A stretch of 59,391 bases of DNA from Microbacteriaceae bacterium (lineage in GTDB: Bacteria > Actinomycetota > Actinomycetes > Actinomycetales > Microbacteriaceae). Made by a program: the position numbers and the translations under genes. The notes under the pieces were generated by a model, which searched no databases, was not told the origin of the DNA, and saw nothing but the letters and a program-made list of their open reading frames with translations. Within the stretch, counting starts at the first letter, position 1. Each line of letters starts with the position of its first letter. This document shows, one piece after another, positions 24,452 through 33,617 of the stretch. The stretch is taken from the NCBI GenBank assembly GCA_019639055.1, contig JAHBSP010000009.1, positions 1 through 59,391 on the forward strand, in the 5' to 3' direction.

Positions 24452-25723
24452 ATGGCGCGCATCGGAGAGACCGGTGATTTACTAAAGTGCAATTTTTGCG
24501 CTAAATCACAGAAACAGGTCATCCAGCTTATAGCAGGTCCAGGCGTGTATATCTGTGATGAGTGTGTTGAGCTTTGCAACGAGATCATCGAAGAACGCAT
24601 GGCTGGGGAGCAGAAAGAAACTCCTGAAACTGAATTTGAACTCCCCAAGCCAAAAGAGATTTATAGTTTCCTCGACGAATATGTTGTCGGTCAGGAAGCA
24701 GCTAAAAAGGCACTCTCTGTGGCTGTGTATAACCACTACAAGCGCATCAAATCCACTGGTCCTCACCCTGCTGAGGAAGATGAGATTGAGATTGCTAAAA
24801 GCAACATTATGCTCGTAGGCCCTACTGGTTGTGGCAAGACATACCTGGCGCAATCACTTGCAAAGAGGCTAAACGTTCCTTTCGCTGTAGCAGACGCTAC
24901 TGCTTTAACTGAAGCAGGCTATGTTGGTGAGGATGTCGAAAACATCCTACTGAAACTGATTCAGGCAGCAGACGGTGACATTAAACGAGCCGAAACCGGC
25001 ATTATTTATATCGATGAAGTAGACAAGATCGCCCGCAAAGCTGAAAATCCTTCAATCACCCGTGATGTGTCCGGTGAGGGAGTACAACAGGCGCTACTAA
25101 AGATTCTTGAAGGCACTATCGCTTCTGTGCCTCCACAGGGCGGTAGGAAGCATCCGCAGCAGGAATACATTCAGATAGACACAACCAACGTCCTCTTTAT
25201 TGTTGCTGGTGCTTTTGCCGGTCTTGAAGAAATTATCGCCTCTCGTGTCGGTAAGCGCGGTCTAGGTTTTGGTGCAGAACTTCACAGCAAGCGCAGTGAG
25301 GAAGAACTCTTCTCACAGGTGCTACCTGAGGATCTACACAAGTTTGGGCTTATCCCTGAATTTATTGGACGTCTTCCTGTAGTGACTTCTGTTCACCCAC
25401 TTGACCGCGAAGCGCTGATTGACATTCTCACTGTGCCAAAGAATGCACTTGTGAAGCAGTATCAGCGCATGTTCGAACTCGATGGCGTTGAACTTGAATT
25501 CACCAAGGGTGCTTTACAAGCGATTGCTGATCAGGCAGTGCTTAGAAAAGCAGGAGCACGTGGCTTGCGGGCAATCCTTGAAGAAGTTCTTGGCCCAATT
25601 ATGTTTGAGGTCCCATCCACTACCGGTATCGGTAAAGTTGTTATTACCAGTGAGACAGTTGTTGCAAATGCTGCCCCAACTATCGTTCCCAGGGATGACA
25701 CAATCCAAGAAAAGAGTGCCTAG
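24452..25723 (+). CDS. clpX: ATP-dependent Clp protease ATP-binding subunit ClpX
   Basis: AAA+ unfoldase that feeds substrates to ClpP1P2. The N-terminal zinc-binding domain has Cys 13, 16, 35 and 38 (LKCNFC and ICDEC). Walker A is [13 protein letters not shown] and Walker B is [14 protein letters not shown]. The pore loop region GEDVENIL and sensor 2 [16 protein letters not shown] are also visible. The ClpP-docking IGF loop corresponds to the region [13 protein letters not shown]. The 423-aa length fits ClpX. It follows clpP2 after a 105-base gap and has its own AACGGAGGA ribosome site. Confidence 0.98.
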   Translation: MARIGETGDLLKCNFCAKSQKQVIQLIAGPGVYICDECVELCNEIIEERMAGEQKETPETEFELPKPKEIYSFLDEYVVGQEAAKKALSVAVYNHYKRIKSTGPHPAEEDEIEIAKSNIMLVGPTGCGKTYLAQSLAKRLNVPFAVADATALTEAGYVGEDVENILLKLIQAADGDIKRAETGIIYIDEVDKIARKAENPSITRDVSGEGVQQALLKILEGTIASVPPQGGRKHPQQEYIQIDTTNVLFIVAGAFAGLEEIIASRVGKRGLGFGAELHSKRSEEELFSQVLPEDLHKFGLIPEFIGRLPVVTSVHPLDREALIDILTVPKNALVKQYQRMFELDGVELEFTKGALQAIADQAVLRKAGARGLRAILEEVLGPIMFEVPSTTGIGKVVITSETVVANAAPTIVPRDDTIQEKSA

Positions 25724-25747
25724 TAGCACCTAAACAAGGGAGATAAA

Positions 25748-26476
25748 ATGGCGAATACAGCCGAAACTGTAAATGCTACTTCTCTAAAACTAAAGCCTCT
25801 GAGGACGGTATTTTTAGCTGTAATTATCGGGGCACTGACTATTTCTGCCGCATTCGGAATTTGGATGTTGCTATTTGGCGGTGAATTGGGCCAGCTCCAA
25901 TACAAAATTCTTTGGACCACTCTGCTTATTGCAGCCGGTTCTGCAATCTGTTTAGTAGCGCTTTCTTCATTCAGCAGATCGCCGAAAATTCTAGTGGTCA
26001 TTGCTATCGTCCTTGCACTAGTGGCGACATTGATTTCGAGTATCTACTATGTCTGGCTGGGTTGGGAATTTTATTCACAGTTTTCTGACGAATTCAATGA
26101 AACGGTCGTTAAAATTACCGGCTTATCTTGGCTCTGGGCGTTTCTTTTCGCTCACGCAGCAATCATCCTGAATCTTTCGATCAGGACAACACTGCAAAAG
26201 GTGCTTCTGGCTGTGCTTTTCGTTTCCACGCTGGCAGTTGGCGTTATGGTCAGCGTTGTTGCCATATTCGAACTATATCCAGAGGAATGGTACTACCGTG
26301 TCATGTGGTCGCTGATAATTCTGGCAGTGCTACTGACAATTGTTGTGCCCGTGGTTGCATCTGTAGCTAAAGCCGTGCCACTACCTTCTAGAGCATTACT
26401 GAATGAGCTTGCTGGAAGAGCCGCCGTTGAAGGTAAATCAGTAGACGTGCTCCTGAAAGAGCTACTCAGTAAGTAG
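25748..26476 (+). CDS. Integral membrane protein of unknown function (242 aa)
   Basis: About six or seven hydrophobic segments are seen, for example VFLAVIIGALTISAAFGIWM, LVVIAIVLALVATLISSIYY, WLWAFLFAHAAIILNL and MWSLIILAVLLTIVVPVV. The C-terminal 30 residues are soluble and helical (LNELAGRAAVEGKSVDVLLKEL). AAGGGAGA precedes the ATG. It lies 24 bases after clpX and may be co-transcribed. I recognise no family and no catalytic motif. Confidence 0.75.
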   Translation: MANTAETVNATSLKLKPLRTVFLAVIIGALTISAAFGIWMLLFGGELGQLQYKILWTTLLIAAGSAICLVALSSFSRSPKILVVIAIVLALVATLISSIYYVWLGWEFYSQFSDEFNETVVKITGLSWLWAFLFAHAAIILNLSIRTTLQKVLLAVLFVSTLAVGVMVSVVAIFELYPEEWYYRVMWSLIILAVLLTIVVPVVASVAKAVPLPSRALLNELAGRAAVEGKSVDVLLKELLSK

Positions 26477-26507
26477 TCAAAATCTGCCGCTTAAATATGT
26501 GCTGGCT

Positions 26508-28556
26508 CTAGTTATCTAGTAGCCCGCGCCTACGAAGCAGTGGTTCTACCTCTGGCTCACGGCCGCGGAAGCCACGGTACGCTTCACGGGGGTCTTTGGA
26601 TCCGCCGATAGCGATTAGGTGCTTAGCAAAGTATTCACCGTTTTCTCTGGTGAGTCCACCGTTCTCCTTGAACCATTCCACCGCATCTGCATCCAGTACC
26701 TCACTCCAGATGTAGGAGTAGTAGTTAGCGTCGTATCCTGAACCGAAGATGTGCTGGAAGTAGCTTGATGAATAACGCGGAGGAACTAAATCTAGCTTCA
26801 GATCGATTGATTCTAGGTAGTCATCCTCAAACTTCTTAGGGTCTGGCATTGGCTCGTCTGCGCCAATTTTGTGCCACGCCTGGTCGAGCAGGGCGCTGGC
26901 TATGTAGGTGGCTGTGGTGTAACCCTGGTTGAAGGTCGCAGCAGCACGCAGGTTCTCAATAGTTGCCTGATCCAGTGTTTCACCGGTTTGGTAGTGCTTA
27001 GCGTATTCCTCAATCACACCTGGCCAGGTTGCCCACATTTCATTCACTTGGCTAGGGAATTCGACATAGTCACGGTAAACCTCTGTGCCGGAAAACTTCG
27101 GGTAGTTCACATTCGATAGCAGCGAATGAAGGGCGTGGCCGAATTCGTGGAATAGCGTGGTCACCTCATCCCAGCTAAGCAGCGTTGGCTGACCAGCTGC
27201 TGGTTTAGGCACATTGTGGTTATTGCACACGATTGGTAACTGACCGAGTAGGTGAGACTGCGACTGGAGGTCATTCATCCAGGCACCACCGCGCTTGGAA
27301 TCGCGGGTGTAGAGATCGTAAAGAAACAGCCCTACCGCTTCTCCTTTTTCGTTGGAGACTTCGTAAACAACCACATCAGGGTGGTATCCGGGAAGGTCTT
27401 TCCGCTCTTTGAACTGTAGACCGTAGAGCTTTGTTGCAGTTGCAAAGACACCATCGTTTAGCACTCTGTCTGCTTCACAGTATTCACGCAGTCGCCCAAA
27501 ATCTACCGAGTATTTCTTGGTGGAAAGCTTGTCAGTGTAATACTCCCAATCAGCAGCCTCAATTGGGTCGTTCTGGCCCATTTCAGTGGCAATTTCAGCC
27601 AGCGCATCTGCTTCACGGCGCACATTAGGCGCAACCGCAGCAGCTATACGTTCGGTGAGCTTTGCAATGTTTTCTGCACTTCCAGCTGTTTGGGCTGAAG
27701 CTACTAGTTCAGCGTAGAAAGGGTATCCGAAGATTTTCGCTTTTTCAGCGCGTAGCTTTACCTGCTCAAGCAAGCATTCACGGGTATCGTTCGCATTGTT
27801 GCGACGCCCTCTCGCCAGGCTGGCATCAAGAATTCGTCTGCGCACATCCCTGTTTGAAAGATTTGCTAGGTAAGCATGTCCGGTGTAGAGGGGGAGGACT
27901 ATTAGATATTTCCCGGTAAGTCCTCTGTCTGCGGCAGCTTGAGCAGCAGAAGAAATATCTGTTTCGCTAAGTCCAGCTAATTCTTCAGCTGAGTCAATAA
28001 CTACTGCCAGTTCGTTTGTGTCATCAAGTAATAGTTTTTCGAACTTGGTAGCTAATTCGCTAAGACGAACATTAATTTCGCCAACCCGCTTCTTGTCATC
28101 GTCAGAAAGCTTGGCACCATTGCGTACAAACTCGTCCCAGTAACGTTAAACAAGGTAGTGAGATTCTGGATCCAAACCTAAGGAGTCCAATTGACTGTAT
28201 AGGGAGTCTATGCGCGCAAACAGCGAAGAATTGAAGGTGATCGAGTCAAAATGTGCACTTACCTTTGGAATGTACTCTTCTTCGAGCTTGTGGATGTCGT
28301 CGTTGGTGTCGGCGCTGGTTAGATTCCAGAAAAGGTAAGCAACCTTGGTTAGCAGTCTTCCGGATTTCTCCAGAGCGACCATGGTGTTATCGAAAGTTGC
28401 GGGTTCTGGGTTTTGTGCGATGGCGTCAATTTCTGCCTTGTGCGCTTCAAAACCGGCATCGAAACCGGGAGCCCAATCGGAAGTTTTGATTTTTGAGTAA
28501 TCGACTAGACCAAAATCTAGTGGAGATTTTTCGGTGAAAACTGGGGAAATTGTCAA
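26508..28556 (-). pseudogene. dcp: M3-family metallopeptidase (Dcp-like) with one in-frame stop
   Basis: A zinc peptidyl-dipeptidase/oligopeptidase of the thimet family, expected to cleave short peptides in the cytosol. One frame is open from TTG 28556 (after GAAGAGG) to TAG 26508 except for a TAA at 28148-28146. Around it the protein reads ESHYLV-stop-RYWDEFVRNGAKLSDDD; family members commonly have Glu or another residue there, and GAA to TAA is a one-base change. Downstream the frame holds the zinc site TLFHEFGHALHSLL and the C-terminal helices. Total length would be about 682 aa, right for Dcp. It may be a recent nonsense mutation, a base-call error or readthrough. A separate product from GTG 27845 would keep the zinc site but lose the N-terminal domain. 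Confidence 0.9.
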
Positions 28557-28624
28557 ATTGACCTCTTCATAAAAATAGTTACTATCCAAGACTAGTAGCA
28601 CTGGGCTCTACTTCAAATAGACTG

Positions 28625-29461
28625 ATGTTTATGAGCAGTGAAAGACCTCTAAAACCTGGCCAAGAACGATATTTACACGGGCATCACGACAGCGCTGTGC
28701 GCATTCATGCAAGGCGGACCGTGGAAAACTCGGCAGCATACTTAAAGCCTTATCTAACGCCTAGTAAGACTTTGTTGGATGTGGGGAGTGGCCCCGGGAC
28801 TATAACAATAGATTTCGCCCAGCGACTAGCCCCTGGCAAAGTTATCGGTCTTGATCCTTCAGCTGAAGTTGTTGCTTCAGCGAGTAATCTTGCTAAAGAA
28901 AAGGGAGTGGAAAATGTCGAATTTGCGACAGGAAATATCTACGAACTTCCTTTCCCTGACAATACTTTTGATATTGTCCACGCGCATCAGGTCTTACAGT
29001 ACATGTCGGAGCCAGAACTCGCTCTGGCTGAAATGGGTCGTGTGACTAAGCCGGGAGGTATCGTGGCCGCTCGTGATGTCGATTATGGAGGGTGTCGCTG
29101 GTTCCCTTGGATTGAACCTATTGAAGAATGGCGTGACCTCTATCAGGATGTAGCTCGTTATGGCGGAGGTGAGCCGGATGCCGGACCACAACTGAAAACC
29201 TGGGCTTTGAAATCTGGTGCATTCAACAAAGTAGAAACCTCTGCAAGCATTTGGTGCTTCTCCACAGATGAAGATCGTGAGTGGTGGGGAGGAGCTTGGG
29301 CCGACCGAGTTCTGCTATCAACCTTCCGCGATAACGCGTTAGCTTCCGGATTCGCTGATGAAGCAATGCTGAATCGTATTTCTGAAGCTTGGCGTGAATG
29401 GGTTGCTGCAGAAAACGGTATTTTCAACCTTCCTCACAACGAGATTCTCTGTTTCAAATAA
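28625..29461 (+). CDS. Class I SAM-dependent methyltransferase
   Basis: A 278-aa methyltransferase related to UbiE-type enzymes. Motif I is LLDVGSGPGTITIDFAQ (about 49-65), motif II is VIGLDPSAEVVASAS, and motifs III-IV cover LPFPDNTFDIVHAHQVLQYM and RVTKPGGIVAARDVDYGG. The C-terminal half probably forms the substrate lid (EEWRDLYQDVARYGGGEPD). A second ATG at 28634 could be the start; neither has a strong ribosome site. The substrate is not known; there is no menaquinone gene next to it, so a menG role is not supported. Confidence 0.88.
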   Translation: MFMSSERPLKPGQERYLHGHHDSAVRIHARRTVENSAAYLKPYLTPSKTLLDVGSGPGTITIDFAQRLAPGKVIGLDPSAEVVASASNLAKEKGVENVEFATGNIYELPFPDNTFDIVHAHQVLQYMSEPELALAEMGRVTKPGGIVAARDVDYGGCRWFPWIEPIEEWRDLYQDVARYGGGEPDAGPQLKTWALKSGAFNKVETSASIWCFSTDEDREWWGGAWADRVLLSTFRDNALASGFADEAMLNRISEAWREWVAAENGIFNLPHNEILCFK

Positions 29462-29478
29462 CAGAGTTCTGACTATCT

Positions 29479-29506
29479 CTATCTAAAAGATCTCTGATTT
29501 AGATAG
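29479..29506. terminator. Hairpin between convergent methyltransferase and SIMPL genes
   Basis: CTATCTAAA (29479-29487) and TTTAGATAG (29498-29506) are exact complements around a 10-base loop. It sits between convergent genes and overlaps the SIMPL stop codon. The T-tract is short, so efficiency as a terminator is uncertain. Confidence 0.4.
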
Positions 29507-30143
29507 TTTCGGCGTCGATATTTACTCTCGAAACAAGTGTTATTTCAGATGCTTCAATTGATGGTGCAGACTCCATAGCCATATCAGCCACGGCCATCCG
29601 CATCATTGGTTGCGCGAAGCCACGTGGTTTAGGCGGCTCAGTACCTGGTTCATAGACAGCGAGTACTTTGATTCCTTTAGTGCCAAGAGCTGAAGCATAG
29701 TTTTCGGCCTTGTTTAGCGCATCCTGAAGTGCTGCCCTTTGAAGTGGGGGAAGAGCTCTTTGCAGTTGCTCATCGCTCAAACCCCAATTCAGGTTTGATT
29801 CGCTAAGTCCCTCGGTCTTAGAGACTTCGCCAAGAAGTTGCTCTAACAGTTCAAAATCAGTGATTGAGAAACTAAAAGAACTGGACGCTACGAAATACTT
29901 TTCCGTCTTCTTATCTAGCCAGCGCTCGGCAGACCGCACGCGCAACTGAGAAATAGTCAGCTTTGATAGCTTTTCTTTTTCAACCTGGGCACGTAATTTT
30001 GCTGCGAAATCATTGTGAAGCTTGGTTGCATATGAGTTTGCTTCTTTATGGGTTTTGGCTTCCCAGTTGAGGTACACGGATACTGTAGCTTCGTCGGCTG
30101 CGAAAATCTGCTTAGCCTGTCCGGAAGTTGATATTGCGGTCAT
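29499..30143 (-). CDS. SIMPL (BP26/OMP28-like) domain protein
   Basis: A 214-aa protein fitting the SIMPL family: MTAISTSGQAKQIFAADEATVSVYL at the start, then a helical stretch (KEANSYATKLHNDFAAKL). Also present are KKTEKYFVASSSFSFSI, ESNLNWGLSDEQ and ALQDALNKAENYASALG. No signal peptide is evident, unlike many secreted relatives. The role of actinobacterial SIMPL proteins is largely unknown. No ribosome site precedes the ATG at 30143, so a leaderless or weakly translated mRNA is possible. Confidence 0.82.
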   Translation of the reverse strand: MTAISTSGQAKQIFAADEATVSVYLNWEAKTHKEANSYATKLHNDFAAKLRAQVEKEKLSKLTISQLRVRSAERWLDKKTEKYFVASSSFSFSITDFELLEQLLGEVSKTEGLSESNLNWGLSDEQLQRALPPLQRAALQDALNKAENYASALGTKGIKVLAVYEPGTEPPKPRGFAQPMMRMAVADMAMESAPSIEASEITLVSRVNIDAETI

Positions 30144-30180
30144 AGTGCAAATTTAGCACTAGGGGATGTTAATCCCCTAG
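30143..30180. terminator. Overlapping palindromes after the valS operon
   Basis: CTAGGGGAT (30159-30167) and ATCCCCTAG (30172-30180) form a 9-bp stem with a 4-base loop that includes the stop of the 72-aa gene. TAGTGC (30143-30148) and GCACTA (30156-30161) form a second inverted repeat next to it. The second repeat touches the SIMPL start codon. It could terminate or control transcription from valS into the SIMPL gene. Confidence 0.45.
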
Positions 30181-30387
30181 AACCACCAAAGCACCACTCG
30201 AATCAATGGTCGCCTCGGCACCGTTCGAGTGGTAAACCACTGGTTTGCCTTCTAGGAAGGTGAGGGTCCAACTGCCTAGGTTGTTTTCCTCAAGCTCGGC
30301 TTCAACATTCTGCACGAACTGCTCTAATTCAACAGGCAGTGCAGGAGGCATCTCTTTTCCTTGCCAGCGCTTGCCAATACTAATCAT
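30169..30387 (-). CDS. Small protein downstream of valS (72 aa)
   Basis: A 72-aa acidic protein (MISIGKRWQGKEMPPALPVELEQF, then a Glu-rich helix VEAELEENNLG and a beta hairpin SWTLTFLEGKPVVYH). A strong TTAGGAGC ribosome site precedes the ATG. It begins 26 bases after the valS stop in the same direction, so it is probably expressed with valS. No family is recognised. The ordered composition, clear ribosome site and chromosome-like codon use support it as a real gene. Confidence 0.65.
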   Translation of the reverse strand: MISIGKRWQGKEMPPALPVELEQFVQNVEAELEENNLGSWTLTFLEGKPVVYHSNGAEATIDSSGALVVLGD

Positions 30388-30413
30388 TTCAGCTCCTAAC
30401 CTCTGCAGCTGCG

Positions 30414-32981
30414 CTAGTTGGCGTCTGCTTCTTCAGCAAATTTGATCGCTGACACAGCCACTGAATCAGCTTCTTCCCAATTAAGTGCTTGGATGCGCCC
30501 AACAGCCTGCAAATCATCGACAGCTTGCTTTGCCAGTTCAATAATGGCAGCAGGAGCCGCAATCTGGATGCTGGTAACTTCGGCTCGCTGAGAAACTTTG
30601 GCCTCGGTTTTGGCACCGCGTACCGCAATCAGAACTTGGGAGATCGCGGCAAGTACTTCAGAGTTACCACCTTGAGCAAGTTCAGCAACAGTCGGCCAGC
30701 TGGCACGGTGAACTGATCCTTCTTGCCACCAGGACCACACTTCTTCAGTTGCGAAAGAAATGACTGGAGCAAATAGTCTCAGGAATACTGAGAGTGCTGC
30801 TCGCATTGAGGCGACAGCACTTGCCTGCCCAGGGTGGTCGGAATTGTAGGCGCGTTCTTTCACAAGTTCGAGGTAGTCGTCACAGAATTCCCAGAATAGA
30901 GCTTCGGTAATTTCTAGCGCACGCGCGTGATCGAAGTCATCCAGAGCCTTCGTGGCGTTAGCCACGACGTTTGCTAGTTTTGCTTGGAAAGCGAGGTCGA
31001 TTGCTTCGGTGATTTTTGCATCCGGAGTTGTTGGGTAGCCAAGAATTAGTTTTCCGGCATTGAGGATCTTGATTGCTAGTCGGCGACCAATTTTGAAAGC
31101 TGTCGGGTTGTTTAGGTCGAGCGCGGCATCTGCACCCAGCTTGCTGGAAGACGACCAGTAACGAACCGCGTCGCTTCCGTGCTGTTCCAAAACTTCCAGC
31201 GGGGTGACCACATTGCCCTTAGATTTCGACATTTTTTTTCGATCCGGATCAACGATAAATCCAGAAATTGTGGTGTGTTTCCAAGGGCTTTGGTTCATTT
31301 CCAGTTGGCTCTTCAACATTGTTGCGAACAGCCAAGTCCGAATAATGTCTTGACCCTGTGGGCGAACAGTGTATGGGTAAACCAGCTCAAACAGTTCAGT
31401 ATCACTTTCCCAACCACCTGCAAGCATTGGTGTCAGGGCTGAAGTTGCCCAAGTATCGAGAATGTCTAAATCACCAACAAATCCGCCCGGCTCACCGCGT
31501 TGAGATTCCTCCAAACCTGCTGGAGTATCTGTAGAGGGATCAACCGGAAGTGCAGACTCTTCGGGAACAATGATCTCGTTCTGTAGAACCGCGCCATTTT
31601 CATCGAGGCGATACCAGACTGGAATTGGAACGCCGAAGAAGCGTTGCCTAGAAACAAGCCAGTCTCCGGTAAGGCCGTCTACCCAGTTTTCATAACGCAC
31701 ACGCATAAAGTCTGGGTGCCATTTAAGTTCGCGCCCCAATTCAATAAGTCGTGCTCTAAGCGCATCATCATTCGCTGAGTTTTTGATGTACCACTGACTG
31801 GTGGCAACAATTTCGAGTGGTTTATCACCCTTCTCGTAAAACTTGACCGGATGGAGCACTGGTCTTGGATCGCCAATCATGGCACCCGCTGCCTGCAACT
31901 GTTCCACAATAGTTTTCTTGGCACTAAAAACTGTTTTGCCAGCAAGTTCCGAAAAAGCCGCTATTCCAGCCTCTGATTCGATTGCTTCTGGTGCAGACTG
32001 GATGATTCGGCCATCCTCTCCGATTATTGCTCGGCTGGGTAGTGACAGGTCGCGCCACCAGGTAACGTCCTGAATGTCACCAAAAGTACAAACCATGGCA
32101 ATACCGGTGCCCTTATCGATTTGGGCGTCTTTATGAGCCAGAATCGGTACTTCTACACCAAAGATTGGTGTTGTAGCGGTTTTGCCAAAGAGGTGCTGAT
32201 AACGCTCGTCGTCAGGATGCGCAACCAAAGCAACGCAGGCAGGCAGGAGTTCCGGACGAGTGGTGTCAATAATGATGTCGCCTTTTGGACCCGAGAATTT
32301 TAGCGAGTGATATGCGCCTTGCTGCTCACGATCTTCCAATTCTGCCTGGGCAACTGCGGTGCGGAAAGTGATGTCCCATAGTGTTGGCGCATCTGCCTTA
32401 TATGCCTCGCCGCGGGCAAAATTACGCAGGAAGGATCGCTGCGATACGGTTATTGCCTGGTCAGAGATCGTGCGGTATGTCTGGCGCCAGTCCACAGATA
32501 GCCCGAGAAGGCGGAAAATGTCTTCAAAAACTTGCTCATCTTCAAGCGTCAATTTTTCGCACAGCTCAATGAAGTTTTTACGGGAAATTGGTACCTGATC
32601 GGCTGGATTGGCACTTTTGTTTGATCCACCTACAACAGGGGGAACGAAATTAGGATCGTAGGGCAGTGTCGGGTCACAGCGAACTCCGTAATAGTTCTGC
32701 ACGCGTCTCTCGGTTGGTAAGCCGTTATCGTCCCATCCCATTGGATAGAAGACGTCGCGTCCGCGCATCCTATTGAATCTGGCAGCAATGTCTGTGTGCG
32801 TGTAACTGAACGCATGGCCAATGTGCAAGGAACCAGAAGCAGTTGGTGGAGGAGTATCAACCGAATAGATATTTTCGCGCGTAGCCTTTGACCTATCGAA
32901 ATGGTATGTACCTGATGACTGCCAGACCTGATCCCACTTTTTCTCTAAACCTTCTAGTGCTGGTTTTTCAGGGATGCTCAT
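30414..32981 (-). CDS. valS: Valine--tRNA ligase
   Basis: Charges tRNA-Val. The class I motifs are PPPTASGSLHIGHAFSYTH (HIGH at residues 53-56) and KKMSKSKGNVVTPLEVL. The editing (CP1) domain covers about 190-345 with TTRPELLPACVALVAHPDD. The anticodon-binding helical domain and a short C-terminal segment close the 855-aa protein. ATG 32981 gives MSIPEKPALEGLEKKWD; the frame extends to an ATG at 33002 that lacks a better ribosome site. Cysteine-type zinc ligands seen in some ValS were not sought in detail. Confidence 0.97.
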   Translation of the reverse strand: MSIPEKPALEGLEKKWDQVWQSSGTYHFDRSKATRENIYSVDTPPPTASGSLHIGHAFSYTHTDIAARFNRMRGRDVFYPMGWDDNGLPTERRVQNYYGVRCDPTLPYDPNFVPPVVGGSNKSANPADQVPISRKNFIELCEKLTLEDEQVFEDIFRLLGLSVDWRQTYRTISDQAITVSQRSFLRNFARGEAYKADAPTLWDITFRTAVAQAELEDREQQGAYHSLKFSGPKGDIIIDTTRPELLPACVALVAHPDDERYQHLFGKTATTPIFGVEVPILAHKDAQIDKGTGIAMVCTFGDIQDVTWWRDLSLPSRAIIGEDGRIIQSAPEAIESEAGIAAFSELAGKTVFSAKKTIVEQLQAAGAMIGDPRPVLHPVKFYEKGDKPLEIVATSQWYIKNSANDDALRARLIELGRELKWHPDFMRVRYENWVDGLTGDWLVSRQRFFGVPIPVWYRLDENGAVLQNEIIVPEESALPVDPSTDTPAGLEESQRGEPGGFVGDLDILDTWATSALTPMLAGGWESDTELFELVYPYTVRPQGQDIIRTWLFATMLKSQLEMNQSPWKHTTISGFIVDPDRKKMSKSKGNVVTPLEVLEQHGSDAVRYWSSSSKLGADAALDLNNPTAFKIGRRLAIKILNAGKLILGYPTTPDAKITEAIDLAFQAKLANVVANATKALDDFDHARALEITEALFWEFCDDYLELVKERAYNSDHPGQASAVASMRAALSVFLRLFAPVISFATEEVWSWWQEGSVHRASWPTVAELAQGGNSEVLAAISQVLIAVRGAKTEAKVSQRAEVTSIQIAAPAAIIELAKQAVDDLQAVGRIQALNWEEADSVAVSAIKFAEEADAN

Positions 32982-33051
32982 AGCGCGATTTCTCCATTTC
33001 AATATGCGCGGTAGCGTGTTTTCCTACCTGGTTATTTTTATGTTTATAAGT

Positions 33052-33564
33052 TTAGTTGGTTAAAGTAATTGATTTGTGCGCAAGATCTCCACTGGAAGAC
33101 TCGACAGTTACGGTAACCACTGAACTCCCAAATGAGCAGGGGAAGTCAATAACTTGCGAGCCAGATGCCGGCAGATTACTAAATAGTGGTTGTGCTTTTG
33201 CATTATCCGTGTCTAAACCAATAAATGCGGTTTTTGCCCCTTTGCTTTCCCAAGTAATTGTTACTTCTTGAGTTCCAAAAGTTCCGCTACAACCTGCGAA
33301 GGATCCATCTGCTGGAGTCATTTTTACTATCTCTAATTTCTCAGATGGTTCAGTTGTGGGTGATTCGGTATTTGTAGGCTCTGGGGTCTGGGATGGTTCA
33401 TCAGTTGCGGGAGCGGTACTTTGAGAATTACTTGGGCTAGTTTCTTCGCCAGGCAGTAGAGTATCTTTCGCAAATATTGACCCGATTGCAAGAAAAACAA
33501 TTATGAAAATAAGACCTAGTACAAGCCCAATTGTTACAATTTTTTGCCCGCTTTTCTCTGCCAT
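33052..33564 (-). CDS. Membrane-anchored secreted protein of unknown function
   Basis: A 170-aa protein with one N-terminal membrane helix (about 8-32, IVTIGLVLGLIFIIVFLAIG). It is followed by a Ser/Thr/Pro/Glu-rich linker (about 40-75) and a small beta-rich domain. The domain has two Cys (SFAGCSGTFG and IDFPCSFGSS) that could form a disulphide outside the cell. The composition suggests an anchored extracellular domain with an Ig-like or PKD-like fold. The function is unknown. It is divergent from the ABC importer operon. Confidence 0.72.
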   Translation of the reverse strand: MAEKSGQKIVTIGLVLGLIFIIVFLAIGSIFAKDTLLPGEETSPSNSQSTAPATDEPSQTPEPTNTESPTTEPSEKLEIVKMTPADGSFAGCSGTFGTQEVTITWESKGAKTAFIGLDTDNAKAQPLFSNLPASGSQVIDFPCSFGSSVVTVTVESSSGDLAHKSITLTN

Positions 33565-33617
33565 AAACCAAAGTCTAATATTCTAAGATGAGAGGGTGTT
33601 GAGGATAAGGTGAACGT

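Noticed and set aside
27845..28601. Two separate peptidase genes in place of one broken gene
   Set aside because: Both parts and the stretch between them are in the same frame with family-like sequence throughout; only the TAA separates them.
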